Assembly (NCBI GenBank): GCA_900491605.1
Contig: UESW01004559.1
Span: 288,129 to 352,128 of the forward strand
DNA: 64,000 nt
Origin: Calamus simplicifolius
Lineage: Eukaryota > Streptophyta > Magnoliopsida > Arecales > Arecaceae
Reading direction: 5' to 3'
In this document: one piece after another, positions 33,004 through 44,474 of the stretch
Layout of the letters: each line of letters opens with the position of its first letter
Numbering within the stretch: position 1 is the stretch's first letter
Translations under genes and position numbers: made by a program
Notes under the pieces: generated by a model
The model's input: the letters and a program-made list of their open reading frames with translations, nothing else
Databases searched by the model: none
What the model was told of the DNA's origin: nothing

Positions 33004-34948
33004 GTGGGTCTCTCATCGAATCCTACGCGGTGCTCCCGCAGCTTATCCATCTCTATCCCAATACCAAAATAAAAATAATTGATATTATTGCCGCTGAATT
33101 TTGTTCTTCAATATGGAGCAGTGCATGTCTTTGTGAAAAATCCTTCGATACTTAAATCAATAATGCTCTATAAGAGATTGTTATTGATGAATGCTTGAGA
33201 GATAATTTCTAGAAAGTAATGGCTTTGCTTCGTTTTTGAAACTTAGAATTATCTTCGAGAGCATATCTGAAGGATCTTAAGACGTAGTATTTATGTGTCG
33301 CCGAAATGGTAAGTCATTACCTAATTTTTCGAATGCGTTTTAGAATGTTAGAAGCTGATACGATTGAAATTACGTCGATTATGAAGATTAATGGCTGAGG
33401 AGGCTGATGAATGTCTTATCGGGAATTTAAAATTCTGTTGATCGTGAAGGGCATGCTGTATTTAGAAAATTATGAGATTACATAGTATGTTTAAGACAAT
33501 CATTTCAAATCGGAATGCTAAGTTCTTGAGTTACTTTTGAAAGATATTATGGAAAAAACTATTTTTATTTGTGTTTTGGAAGGCTAACTCCAAAATCGTT
33601 ACCATCAAGATGATTCATTCTTCAAGATATTCGGCGTGATTTGAAGCAACAATGATGTTTACATTGGGCAGATAAGGATTGATCCTGTCGAGATTCAAAG
33701 ATAGCTTATTTCTGTCAAGATTCAAAGATAGCTTAGCAATATTAAGTACGAAGATAGCTCAGCAATATTAAGGTACGGAGGTAGCTAGATCATGTTGAGA
33801 TTCGAAAATAGCTTGATCCTATTGAAGTACGAATATAGCAGATGACATCCGCTTATCCTTTTTTTATAAAAAATAAATATATATAATAATTATTGAATCA
33901 GAACTTAAAGATAAAATTTTATTATTTATTATATTTATAAATTAATGCGATGATAATTTTTTTTCGCATTAGACTTAGTCAGCATGCCGCTTGAAAATCT
34001 TACGCGCTCACGGTGTTTGAGTCGGAACTGCAAAGTTTCATTGCCATTTGGCGACTCGGGCGAGAAAAACCCGAGAAACTTTTACCGTTGCTACCGAGAA
34101 ACACCCCCCAACGAGAACTTGAAGGCCGACGTGCCGACGTTGTCATGGTGACGCCAATAAATGACGATACCTGACTGGTAGGCCCCGCGGTGAAGGGCAT
34201 TGGGCTCCAGAGCGGTCAAGGTTCCGTGAATAAACGCAAACAGAAGTGACCGTGCGTCGAACGGTTGTTGGGTTCGTCGGCTGACCTTTTTTTGGAGCAA
34301 TATTTGTGGTGGGCCCGGGTGGAAACATCCATGCGTCACTTCCTAAATGGTTGGTACAAGTCTTTGTGCGTGTCATCGGGTGCGGGTGGAGCAGATCAAC
34401 AGCTACATTGTTTGAAAAATATATTCTGCCGGAGAACGATGGGAGCCTACTTTTCTTTTTGTTAATTATGAGCTTCCTTTTCCTTTGCAAAATATGCGGC
34501 CCCAAGGCACTCGCATGCGGCAGTACAGGCATCTCTCTCTCGTCAATTCGTACTGCTGTTTTATATTGCTCATTGGCCTTTCCCCTATTTTATATCAAGT
34601 AAATTATTCACAAATGAATATATAATATTTATTAATAATTGAATAATTTTAGTTGCTGGACGGACATGCTTGTTGCTTTACTAATGCAGCTGCGCTCCAT
34701 TATTGAATTAGATGCGACGAGGTACGAGCGTGGCCTGTTTTGACAGGAACGCCGGGCTCCATGGTCTTGTTTCCAATGCGTCCTTTCGAAAAGGCATTTT
34801 CAACAAAATGCCTATAAAAGCGCTTCAAATTATTTAGATGAATCAATTTTAAGCCTAAGCGGGTGAAGTCCTAAAATATCAACAAAAGAAGCTAAAATGT
34901 CTTATTATACTTTCTAAACTAACTTGAGCATCAAAATATCACTTCACA
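33004..34948. other. Spacer between Tat-2 and Tat-3, with a possible decayed LTR remnant
   Basis: Bases 33640-33975 contain repeated TAGCTTR...TACGAAGATAGC-type phrases and ATTAATGCGATGATAATTTT. The latter also occurs at the outer end of the left Tat-3 LTR (35758-35777), so an old relative of that LTR may lie here. Bases 34000-34640 are GC-richer and single-copy in appearance. I recognise no gene in them. Confidence 0.4.
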
Positions 34949-35785
34949 AATATTGCCATAAAAATTCATTCTTTGACTCAGGTGCACTCTGTCTTTAGAT
35001 TCAAACGTTGATTTTAACATTCAAAGTAGAACCTGCAAAACAATCCGCACATACAAAGAATTTTCTTGGGATTATCCTTCATAGGAATCCCTCTTATGCC
35101 CAAATCAGTAGAGATTCACAGCAAGCAGATGTGAGGAGGAGACTCTCACAGAAGAGTTCCCTCAAAAACGATAGGCTCCGAGTTCTGTAGGAGCTTCAAT
35201 GAAGTATGAGAGTCAGTGAATGGGTGCGTACCTGAGAGGTTTGAGAGCTACGATATTTATAGGCTATCACCTGATTCTCTGGGCGCGTTGTGGGGGTCTG
35301 AAAGTTATTGAGATTCGAAACAGATTCGAATCAAGTTTGTTACAGGGCCAGTAGAATCCGTATCTTATTAGTTAGAAGATCGACGGCTAGGAGAGCTGGC
35401 TGAGGCTTTAAGATTCAACGATCATATAGGTTCTAGGCCACTCCTATGGCCTTTAGGCCAGTTCTAGCATGATTCTCCGTTTGGAATCTTATTCAAATAT
35501 TGTGAATTTTGAATTCTCACGTGCCGGATTCAACAAAGGTGTTCGAGCGCCTTGGTCTGACCGAGGCGAAGGATATCTTGATTTTTTGAAGTACAGAATA
35601 GCTTGGGTTGTTGAGGCATGAGGATACCTCGGGTTGCCAAGGTATAAGGATGGCTCAGGTTTGCTAAAGGCGGTTCGGCTTCGCCGCCTGGCTGTGACAG
35701 CTGGCCAACAGGGTGTCGAGATTGGACTTGAACCAATTATCGATGTGTGCGGATATTAATGCGATGATAATTTTACCCCTCATCA
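34949..35785 (-). repeat. Tat-3 3' LTR
   Basis: It aligns throughout with 48641-49478. The first 150 bp have been changed heavily by transitions, while the rest is nearly identical. A TATAAATA box reads on the minus strand from 35261. CTCGG/CCAAGG-type dyad motifs lie at about 35545-35680. Confidence 0.9.
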
Positions 35786-35803
35786 CATGCCCTCCACTCC
35801 CTA
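35786..35803 (-). promoter_or_regulatory. Tat-3 polypurine tract
   Basis: AGGGAGTGGAGGGCATG on the minus strand abuts the 3' LTR. Confidence 0.65.
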
Positions 35804-36178
35804 GTCCGAAGTGTAAATTCGGATGTAGGGAGTAGAGTTCTAGAATAATCTCATTCAGGGGATCCAAAAAGGCGAGCAATGATAGTCTTGTAAATGACGG
35901 GCCATTGTTTTGTCGTCATTTTTTTGCCGCAGCTCGAGGAGGAAATGCCTCGTTTCCCGTAGGCTGCGATTGTGGGAGTTTCATGCGGTGGGACTCCTTT
36001 ATTTCTGGCGCCCATATCGAAAATTTTGACGTCTTGGGCTTTCCTTCTGAAGCGTTTATCTAAAGAGGACTAGGGTGACGTCTCCTCTGCAACGCCTCCT
36101 CGTCTCTGTCTTAGAAATTTTTTGTTCCTCCTCAAACCTTCGCTAGCTTGTTCGTAGTTTGCCTCTCAATCTGTTACC

Positions 36179-39100
36179 ATGAAGGGCCCGAACGACGTTG
36201 CCTCAGAGATAACCCTCGAGGACCTGGATAGAATCCGTCACCATTACAGGGTTCCTCCAGATGTGGCCTTATGGGTGTCGAAGGTTGAGCATAGGGTTTC
36301 GACTGGGCTAAATCAGGGAGTCTTCTTCTACGAGGAGAGCTTGAGGGCAGGTCTTCGGTTCCCTCTTCACCTGCTGGTGCAGGAGGTGATGAGGTTCTAC
36401 AACATATGCCCAACAATGGTGGCTCCGAATAGTTGGCGCAATCTTATCGAGTTCATCTCAATGTGCAGTCGTATTGGGATGACTGCGACCCTTTCTATGT
36501 TCCGAGTTTGCTACAACCTGATTTCCGGAAGAAGCTCTGAGTGGCCCTATATTGGCCCCCGGAAGTCATTCAAGATGATTTCTGATAATCCGTCTTCGAT
36601 AAAGGAGTGGAAGTCCCGATTTTTCATTGCCGAAGAGAACATCGATTCGGATTTTCCGAGGGGATGGGCGAGTTATGTGAAGGATCCAGAGGCACGCCTG
36701 GAGTTGACCGAGCAGGAGAAGAGAGATCTGGTAACACTTCGCGATGGTCAAGTGGTATCGGCCAGTGCCCTGTTATCAGAGGATGCCCTTTTCTCCGCTG
36801 GACTTAGCTCTATCGACCCTCAAGGTAAGTTTATTTTTCTCCTTTTGTTATGACAGCTGGTGTGCTTGGGAAACTGCATTACTGAGTGTCTATTATGTTT
36901 TCAGCCGAGAGGTCGGCGTTTGTCGGCCAAATGAGGAAGGAATTGGGGAAGCGTCACAGGGGCTCCGGTTCCGGGGACAAGCATAGGTCTGAAAAGAGGA
37001 TCCATCCTTCCGGGTCTCGCTCGAAGGAGCCAAGGAAAGACAGTGTCAGCTGCCACTCTTCTACCCCTGAGAGGGGGGAGGCGGGAGCATCGGCCGCGAT
37101 CGGTGCGCCCTCTCTGCCAGAGGGGGACATGGTAGCGGAGCTGGAGAGAGCTGCTGGGGGAAACTCGGAGGGAGCCATCGAGGTTTCCCCTCTTCAAATT
37201 ATGGTCGTGTCGGATGATACTGAGGAGATGTCACCGGTTCGTCCAATAATCCTCCCGCCCGAGGCTAACTAGTCTCATCTACCAGCGGTCGGTAGCCCTT
37301 CGACGCTGCGCGTGGATGGGGAAGAGGTCCCTGCTTTGGCCGAGAGGTCAGAAGAGGCAATTGCGGCTGTCGAAGCTCAAGTGGAGCCATCTGTTGAAAG
37401 GTTGGTGGAGGTCGAGGTGCCTCCTGCTAAGGGTCTCTCTCTTATGGTACCAGAGGGTGTCGTGGGAGAGACCGAGGTGTGGGTGGAGTCCATCGGGGAC
37501 GAAGCAACATTTGAAGAGGAAGAAGAAGAAGAAGAGCCACCGAGCGGGAGAGATGTTTGGGCTGAGGTTCCTTTAGTCGGGGCCAAAGTATCCGAGGCCC
37601 CGCAGGCTAGGGCTCTAGTGGAGGAGGCCGAACGGATGGCGGCCCCTTAGGTCGAGGCCCTTCGGGCCGGTTCTTCGGCCATTCCATTATTCCCAGTCCG
37701 GAGGCGGAGAACATGTTTGCCGCCTTAAAGCGGTCGGTGCTGCATAGGGGAGAGGGTTCCTTGGCAGGTCAACCTACCATAGAAGATATTGTTGATGCAG
37801 CTTTTGGGCGGTCTGGGGTGCCGAGGGTTGTCTATCTCCTCCCTGAGATTAGTAGCCCTACTCTCATGATGATTGCCGCGAGCTATGCCTCTCGAGTAAG
37901 TTGTTGCACCCGAGTAGTAATTCTTGGTTGGCTGGCTCGGCCGTATTTTCTAACTTGCAATCTTTCTGCAGAATGCGTTAATCACGAGGGCGCTAAGTGG
38001 GCGCCTGAATCTGGCTATAGGGGCTTGTGCCAAGCCAAGAGGAAGGCCGCCGATCTTCGAACGAGGGTGGATTCGACCAGTCGGCCATCCAGGGCCTTGT
38101 CATCTGTCCAGAGGGACCTTGAGAGGATGGGCAAGTCCTACCGAATTACCGCCGAGAGAGCCTCTCGGCTCAAGGCTCAAGTCAAAGAGTTCCAGGGCTT
38201 TTGCGAGTAGTCGGACAAGGCCTGTTTAGAGTTATCACAAATCAAGTCTATGCATGCCGACGAAGTCAATGCCTTGCAGCGGCATTTTGACAAGAGGTGG
38301 GGTCAGCTGAAGAGCAGTCATGCCGAGGAAAAAGATAGTTGGATCAAGAGGCTCAACGAGGAGGAATGCAGGTATCGGCGATAGCAGGATCAGCTCGCCA
38401 GCCTGAATAAAAGACTCATCGACAGGGAAAATCAATTGAAGTGGCAGCATGGTCAGATTGTCAAGCTCACCGCTGATCTCGATCAATCTCGGCAGGAAAT
38501 CAAGGACATACAGTCCCGGATCAACGACCTCAAGGAGGGTCTTCAGCTGAGTAAAGCGGCCAAATCGAAGGCCCTTGAAAAGGTTCATGAGCTGAGCGAT
38601 AAAATAGCTCGGCGGGAGGAAGAGGTATCGTGTCTTCTTACTTATTTATTTCTGGTGCCTTTTCTTTTTTTTATGGCCTCAAACGATCCAATGTTCGCAG
38701 ATAGATAAAATCGGGCTCGAGGTGCAGGAGCAACTTAAAGCCTTGAGGGCGGAGTTGGCCTCGAGTCGCTAGATGAACTCCGAGCTTGGAAGTTAGTTGG
38801 CCGAAGCTAATAATCGAATTTCTTCGGCCGTGGATGAGTATAAGAGTTCCGTCCAATTTTTCGAGGAGCACAAAGAGGCTTGTGCTGATGCATTCCGGTT
38901 TGGCGAAGAGGAAACTCAGGCGAAGATTTCTTGAGTGTACCCCAAGTTAGATTTATCTTTTCTGGAGGCTGAGCGTTATGATACCCGTACCTCGAAGGCC
39001 GAAGAAGCAGAATATGAGAACATCTCAGACATCGACCTTGACGCTATCCTGGGTCCCAATAAGGCCACGGCTCCTAAAGAATGCCCTTAGCTTGCTACCG

Positions 39101-39210
39101 AGGAACCCGAGATTTCTCTTCCAACAACATTCGAAGTGGGTGAAGCGAGTCAAGTCCTTTCGGATGTTACCAAAGAGGTTCCTGGGACCGACCCAAACCC
39201 TAATTCTTAA
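36179..39210 (+). pseudogene. Tat-3 antisense extra gene (Transposase_28-like), four exons
   Basis: Exons are 36179-36824, 36905-37895, 37972-38624 and 38701-39210. Introns are short (76-80 bp) and GT-AG; the first has GTAAGT and TTTTCAG, and its join restores an Ala codon. Exon 1 reads LEDLDRIRHHYRVPPDVALW, EESLRAGLRFPLHLLVQEV, APNSWRNLIEFISMCSRIG and SSIKEWKSRFFIAEE, the same blocks as the Tat-1 extra ORF. Exon 2 is acidic and low-complexity. Exons 3-4 are a long coiled coil ending VPGTDPNPNS with TAA at 39208-39210; AATAAA follows at 39262. Eight in-frame stops interrupt it (TAG at 37270, 37648, 38208, 38382, 38770, 38794, 39088; TGA at 38932), plus frameshifts near 37680 and 38000. The gene runs against gag-pol and must have its own promoter. 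Function unknown. Confidence 0.8.
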
Positions 39211-39261
39211 GGATTGCTCATGTATTTTTTGCTTTTTCAACTTGTAATCTGATCAAAATTC

Positions 39262-39267
39262 AATAAA
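39262..39267 (+). terminator. Poly(A) signal AATAAA of the Tat-3 antisense gene
   Basis: It lies 52 bp after the TAA stop in an AT-rich context. A second copy lies in the downstream duplicate at 40228-40233. Confidence 0.6.
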
Positions 39268-41017
39268 TGAACCTTTAATCTCTTTTCGCTTTGTCTTATT
39301 GCTTTGGTCATTGTTTTTTGAACGACCTTTTTGCTGAGAGTTCCTTCGATGGTAAACGAATCGTAAACGAAACGTGCTTTAAGGTCGGATTGCCCTTAGG
39401 GGTTCCGAATTGAAGATTCTGCTTAATCGAAACCAGACTGACTATTTCTGCCGACGCATGAAACTGTTCGGTTTTGCCATGGAACATAACCCCAACTTTA
39501 CCTCGATTGGGGCCAAAGTTAGGCGGGTAGTTAGGTGTGTGCAAGTTGACTCGGCTTGCCGAGGCATAAAGTGGTCCAGCTCGAAATGATCAAAACTGCG
39601 CGAATACCTCGGCTGGGGCCGAGATTAGATGGATAGTTCGGTCTATCCGGAGCAAGTAGCTGACTTGCTCCTTGTCGAAGTAGATGAAACGACTTCGCAA
39701 CTTGTCGAAGGATTTTTTGTTTTTGCTTAAGGCATTTATCCCGTTGGTCTTTTCCAACACAGGTCTTTTTAACGTACGCGATAAGCACTCGATCGCCATT
39801 AGATGGCATCGTTTTTGAAAAGGGATTTCCTAGGCCGGTGCATATCTCAAGGACCTGCATACGGTTTCCTGCATTTAAGGCTCCTTATTCGAATCAGAGG
39901 GAAACCTTTTGCCCTACGTCATGGTTTGGGAGGCGCATCCGGTGCGCTTCGGAGTGCGCCCTTTTCCCCTGGCCTGCCACATGGCAGTTCGGTCAGGGCA
40001 TTTTGAATTCTAGGGCTCTCTGCTTTAATGGTTGCTCCTGGTTTGTTTGTCTATAAAAAGGGGAGGGAGCGGACTGTGCTAGGCCATCTCCCGAGACCTC
40101 TTCTTTCTGTGAGTTGTAGGGGCTTTCGGATGTTACCGAAGAGGTTCCTGGGACCGACCCAAACCCTAATTCTTAAGGATTGCTCATGTATTTTTTGCTT
40201 TTTCAACTTGTAATCTGATCAAAATTCAATAAATGAACCTTTAATCTCTTTCCGCTTTGTCTTATTGCTTTGGTCATTGTTTTTTGAACGACCTTTTTGC
40301 TGAGAGTTCCTTCGATGGTAAACGAATCGTAAACGAAACGTGCTTTAAGGTCGGATTGCCCTTAGGGGTTTCGAATTGAAGATTCTGCTTAATCGAAACC
40401 AGACTGACCATTTCTGCCGACGCATGAAACTGTTCGGTTTTGCCATGGAACATAACCCCAACTTTACCTCGATTGGGGCCAAAGTTAGGCGGGTAGTTAG
40501 GTGTGTGCAAGTTGACTCGGCTTGCCGAGGCATATAGTGGTCCAGCTCGAAATGATCAAAACTTCGCGAATACCTCGGCTGGAGCCGAGATTAGATGGAT
40601 AGTTCGGTCTATCCGGAGCAAGTAGCTGACTTGCTCCTTGTCGAAGTAGATGAAACGACTTCGCAACTTGTTGAAGGATTTTTTGTTTTTGCTTAAGGCA
40701 TTTATCCCGTTGGTTTTTTCCAACACAGGTCTTTTTAACGTACGCGATAAGCACTCGATCGCCATTAGATGGCATCGTTTTTGAAAAGGGATTTCCTAGG
40801 CCGGTGCATATCTCAAGGACCTGCATACGGTTTTTTGCATTTAAGGCTCCTTATTCGAATCAGAGGGAAACCTTTTGCCCTACGTCATGGTTTGGGAGGC
40901 ACATCCGGTGCGCTTCGGAGTGCGCCCTTTTCCCCTGGCCTACCACATGGCAGTTCGGTCAGGGCGTTTTGAATTCTAGGGCTCTCTGCTTTAATGGTTG
41001 CTCCTGGTTTGTTTGTC

Positions 41018-41027
41018 TATAAAAAGG
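41018..41027 (+). promoter_or_regulatory. Plus-strand TATA box TATAAAAAGG inside Tat-3 (second copy at 40052)
   Basis: A clear TATA element lies about 75 bp upstream of an ATG at 41094, in a GC-balanced segment with CACATGGCAGTTCGG upstream. It is duplicated with the 966-bp unit. It would drive transcription on the plus strand, away from the antisense gene's own end. Confidence 0.5.
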
Positions 41028-41093
41028 GGAGGGAGCGAACTGTGCTAGGCCATCTCCCGAGACCTCTTCTTTCTGTGAGTTGTAGGGGCTTTC

Positions 41094-41707
41094 ATGGCGC
41101 CCGTTTCATTGAGATTGAGAGTGGAGAGATCGAGCTTTCCTTTCAAAAGCTGGTTCATCCCAGATAACTAAGGTGATGGAGAAGCTGTTGAAGAGCAAGC
41201 AGTCCTTAAGGGAGGAATCTCGGAGGTCATATGGAGAGCGCATGAGGAGGCACACAGAGGTCATATGGGGAGCGCATGTATGCGCTTCCTATGTGGCCTT
41301 TGTCACTTGCCATAAGGATCACAGGAAACGCAAAGCATATGTATTCCCCATGGAGAGTGGTTTTGGTCTGCTGATCCCCTATCTATATTGTTGGGCAGTG
41401 GCTAGCAGCCCAGCATCCCACTTGGCGAAGGAGGCATCCTCGGCATCAACATCCACAGATCTTTGACTTGGTTAGGATCCCTCAACGCATCCGTTTTGCG
41501 GATCCGTGGATGGCCTACTTTGCTCTTTGGCATTAACCAGTGGCCCAATGGAGCCGATTGGTTTTTTTCTGAATTCTTGGGTTAGATGCAGAAACATCGT
41601 TATCGACTTAAGTTGTTCAGCCGAGCTTTTATTTTATTTGTCTCTATTTCCTATGCTATGATGCACTTGTAATGCCTCTAAGAAGGTTGTAATTTTTTAT
41701 CAATAAA
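41094..41707 (+). other. Small plus-strand transcription unit, product unknown
   Basis: After the TATA box, ATG at 41094 opens a 25-codon frame (MAPVSLRLRVERSSFPFK...). It is followed by a 97-codon frame at 41173-41466 (MEKLLKSKQSLREES...) and AATAAA at 41702-41707. I recognise neither peptide. The layout is promoter, short ORFs, poly(A). It may be a remnant of a captured host gene or a second extra gene of this subfamily, or simply non-coding RNA. Confidence 0.3.
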
Positions 41708-41709
41708 GA

Positions 41710-42039
41710 AAGTTTTTAACCTTCCTTCTTTGACTACTTATTTCCTTTTCCAGTGTGGTTGTATTGAGAGTTGTCTTACTCACATTATGCTTTCTAGATT
41801 GTAGCATAGTTTACTAGTTCAGCAGCGCTTTAGCTACCTCATTTTTTGCTGGGCATCTCAGCGATGTTCATCTCTATTAAAGTCAGAGAGAGAGAGGCCT
41901 GGGTGGCCCTGTTAATTTGTGAAGTAAACATGATACAACTCGGGGGGCGGAGCAAGTTTTTCCATGAAAAGAAATAACTCACATAGTCTTGCTAGTGAAT
42001 GTAGGAGAATCACTTACCTCTGCCGAAGTGTGACAGGAT
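41710..42039. other. Tat-3 internal spacer
   Basis: No coding signal; it leads into the tandem array. Confidence 0.5.
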
Positions 42040-43175
42040 GCCTTAGTCATACAAGAGCGTCTGAGAGATCGCTCGGTTCAACCGAGGCTTCAGGGATCAT
42101 CCAGAGATATCACTCGGTTCAACCGAGACTTCAGAGATTATTCAGAAATATATCACTCCGTTTGGCCGAGGCTTCAGAGATTGTTCAGAAATATATCACT
42201 CGGTTTGGCCGAGGCTTCAGAAATTATTCAGAAATATATCACTCGGTTTGACCGAGGCTTCGGAGATTGTTCAAAATATATCACTCAGTTTGGCCAAGGC
42301 TTCGGAGATTATTTAGAAATATATCACTCAGTTTGGCCGAGGCTTCGGAGATTGTTCAGAAATATATTACTCAGTTTGGCCGAGGCTTCAGAGATTATTC
42401 AGAAATATATCACTCGGTTTGGCCGAGGCTTCAGAGATTATATTTTACTTGGCACGGCCAAGGTACGGAGATCGCTCGGCTCGGCTGAGGATTTAAAAAG
42501 ATTATATTTTACTTGGTGTGGCCAAGGTATGAAGATCGCTCAGCCCGGCCGAGGATTTAAAAAGATTATATTTTACTTGGTGCGGCCAAGGTACGAAGAT
42601 CGCTCGGCCCGACCAAGGATTTAAAAAGATTATATTTTACTTGGCGCAACCTAGGTACGGAGATCGCTCGGCCCGATCGAGGATTTAAAAAGATTATATT
42701 TTAGTTGGTGCGGCCAAGGTACGGAGATCGCTGGCCTAGCCGAGGATTTAAAAATATTATATTTTACTTGGTGCGGCCAAGGTACGGAGATCGCTCGGCC
42801 TGGTCGGGTATTTAAAAAGATTATATTTTACTTGGCACGGCAAAGGTACAGAGATCGCTCGGTCCGGCCGAAGATTTAAAAAGATTATATTTTACTTGGT
42901 GCGGCTAAAGTACGGAGATATCATTCGGCTCGGCCGAGGCTTCAAGATTATATTTTACTTGGCGCGGCCAAGGTACGAAGATATCACTCGACTCAGCCAA
43001 GGCTTCAAGATTATATTTCACTTGGCGTGGCCAAGGTACGGAGATATCATCCGGCTCGATCAAGGCTTCAAGATTATATTTTACTTGGTGTGGCCAAGGT
43101 ACGGAGATATCACTCGGCTCGGCCGATGCTTCAAGATTATATTTTACTTGGCGCGGCCAAGGTACGGAGGATTTA
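42040..43175. repeat. Tat-3 tandem array: 43-bp units, then 63-64-bp units
   Basis: From about 42040 to 42440 a 43-bp unit repeats (ATATCACTC.. at 42111, 42154, 42197, 42240). From 42437 to about 42900 the unit is 64 bp (ATTATATTTT at 42437, 42501 and on). From 42947 it is 63 bp. Units hold dyads CTCGG-TTTGG-CCGAG, or the pair CTTGG-TGCGG-CCAAG and CTCGG-CCCGG-CCGAG. Related phrases occur in the element's LTRs. Confidence 0.93.
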
Positions 43176-43289
43176 GTGCATAGCAAAACCTGCTTCTCAT
43201 TGCAGCTTCTAAAGAGAGTTATAAAAATTTTGCGAGTCTTTGAGAATTAAATTTAATTCAATGAATAGAGTGAGTTTAGTAAGAGTATA

Positions 43290-44420
43290 CTTTTATTGGT
43301 GATATGCATGGAGATTATCTGAGTTCCATGTCCGAGGAATAGATTTCCCATCTAAATCTTGAAGTTTGTAGGTGCCGGGTTTGATTACTTCCGTCACTTG
43401 GTAGGGACCTTCCCAATTTGGGGACAATTTCCCTTGCTCCAGTGGCTTCGAAACGGATGCCTTTCGAAGCACCAGATCACCATAGAGGAAAAACTTTCCT
43501 TTGACTCTAGTGGAGTGATAGCGAGCTACTCTTTGCTGGTAGGCGGCCATCTAGATTCGAGCTTTCTTCCTAACTTCTTCTACTAAATTAAGATTGGTCC
43601 GGAGCTACTCATCATTGGGTTCCTCCGAATAACCTTCCACAACACATGGTGGAGTTCCTTGGCCCATTTGCTTCATGCCCGGTTGAGCTGAGCTTTAATT
43701 CCTTACAGGAGAGTTTGGTTGGTTACCTCGGCCTCTCTATTAGCTTGAGGATATCCGACCGATGTCAGGCGATGAAGAATGCCATGATCCTCACAGAACT
43801 CTCGGAGCTTTGGGTTGTCGAACTGCTTCCCGTTGTCAGTGATAATAGTGTGGGGGAGGCCGAAGTGGCAGATGATGATCTCCACACGAAGTCTTTAGCT
43901 CGAGCTTCGGCTATTTGGGCGACTGCTTCGGCTTCAACCCACTTAGTGAAATAATCAATTGCAACAAATAAGAACTTCCTCTGCCCTGTTGCAAGGAGGA
44001 AAGGGCCAAGAATGTCCATCCCTCATTTGGCGAAAGGCCAGGGAGATGATATAGAAGTCAAGTACACCGAGGGGAGCCTCTAGCATGAATCACAAGCTCG
44101 GACGAGGTCATCAGCATCTTTCTGTATCATCGGCCAATAATACCCTTGATGCAACACTTTGTGGCATAGGGCCCGACTGCCGAGATGATTGTCACAGATG
44201 CCTTCATGAACCTCCCGAAGAGCATAATCGGCCTTAGATGATCGAAGGCATTTGAGCAATGGCATGGAGAAGGACTGCTTATACAGCCGGTTATCATCAG
44301 AACATAATGAGATGACTGCATTTTTAGCTTCCTTGCTTTCTTTTTATCGGTGGGCAGCAACCCTTCGTTGGGATACTTGTGCAGGGGGTCCATCCAGGAT
44401 GGTTCAATGTCGACCTTCAT
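43290..44420 (-). pseudogene. Tat-3 integrase
   Basis: The zinc-binding part reads REVHEGICDNHLGSRALCHK and DDLVRACDSC at 44210-44080. The core has MDILGPFLLATGQRKFLFVA, ITDNGKQFDN and REFCEDHGI with VGYPQANREAEVTNQTLL. The C-terminal domain, GKLSPNWEGPYQVTEVIKPG to IPRTWNSDNLHAYHQ, is complete at 43550-43293. Frame changes near 43880 and around 43600 disrupt it, but the domain order is intact. Confidence 0.9.
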
Positions 44421-44474
44421 CATCTAGTCAGCATCGGTGATGCTGGGCTTCTCCAGGACCTCCAAGTGGGATTT

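Larger units (their letters stand above)
39157..41088. repeat. 966-bp direct tandem duplication (39157-40122 and 40123-41088)
   Basis: The two units are colinear with only a few substitutions. CTTTC stands at each of the three junctions (39157, 40123, 41089), consistent with unequal exchange or slippage at a 5-bp microhomology. The unit runs from the last codons of the antisense gene through its poly(A) region to a plus-strand promoter-like segment. Confidence 0.96.

Noticed and set aside
34000..34602. Overlapping frames in a GC-richer island between Tat-2 and Tat-3
   Set aside because: No recognisable domain, splice structure or start context; kept only as spacer.
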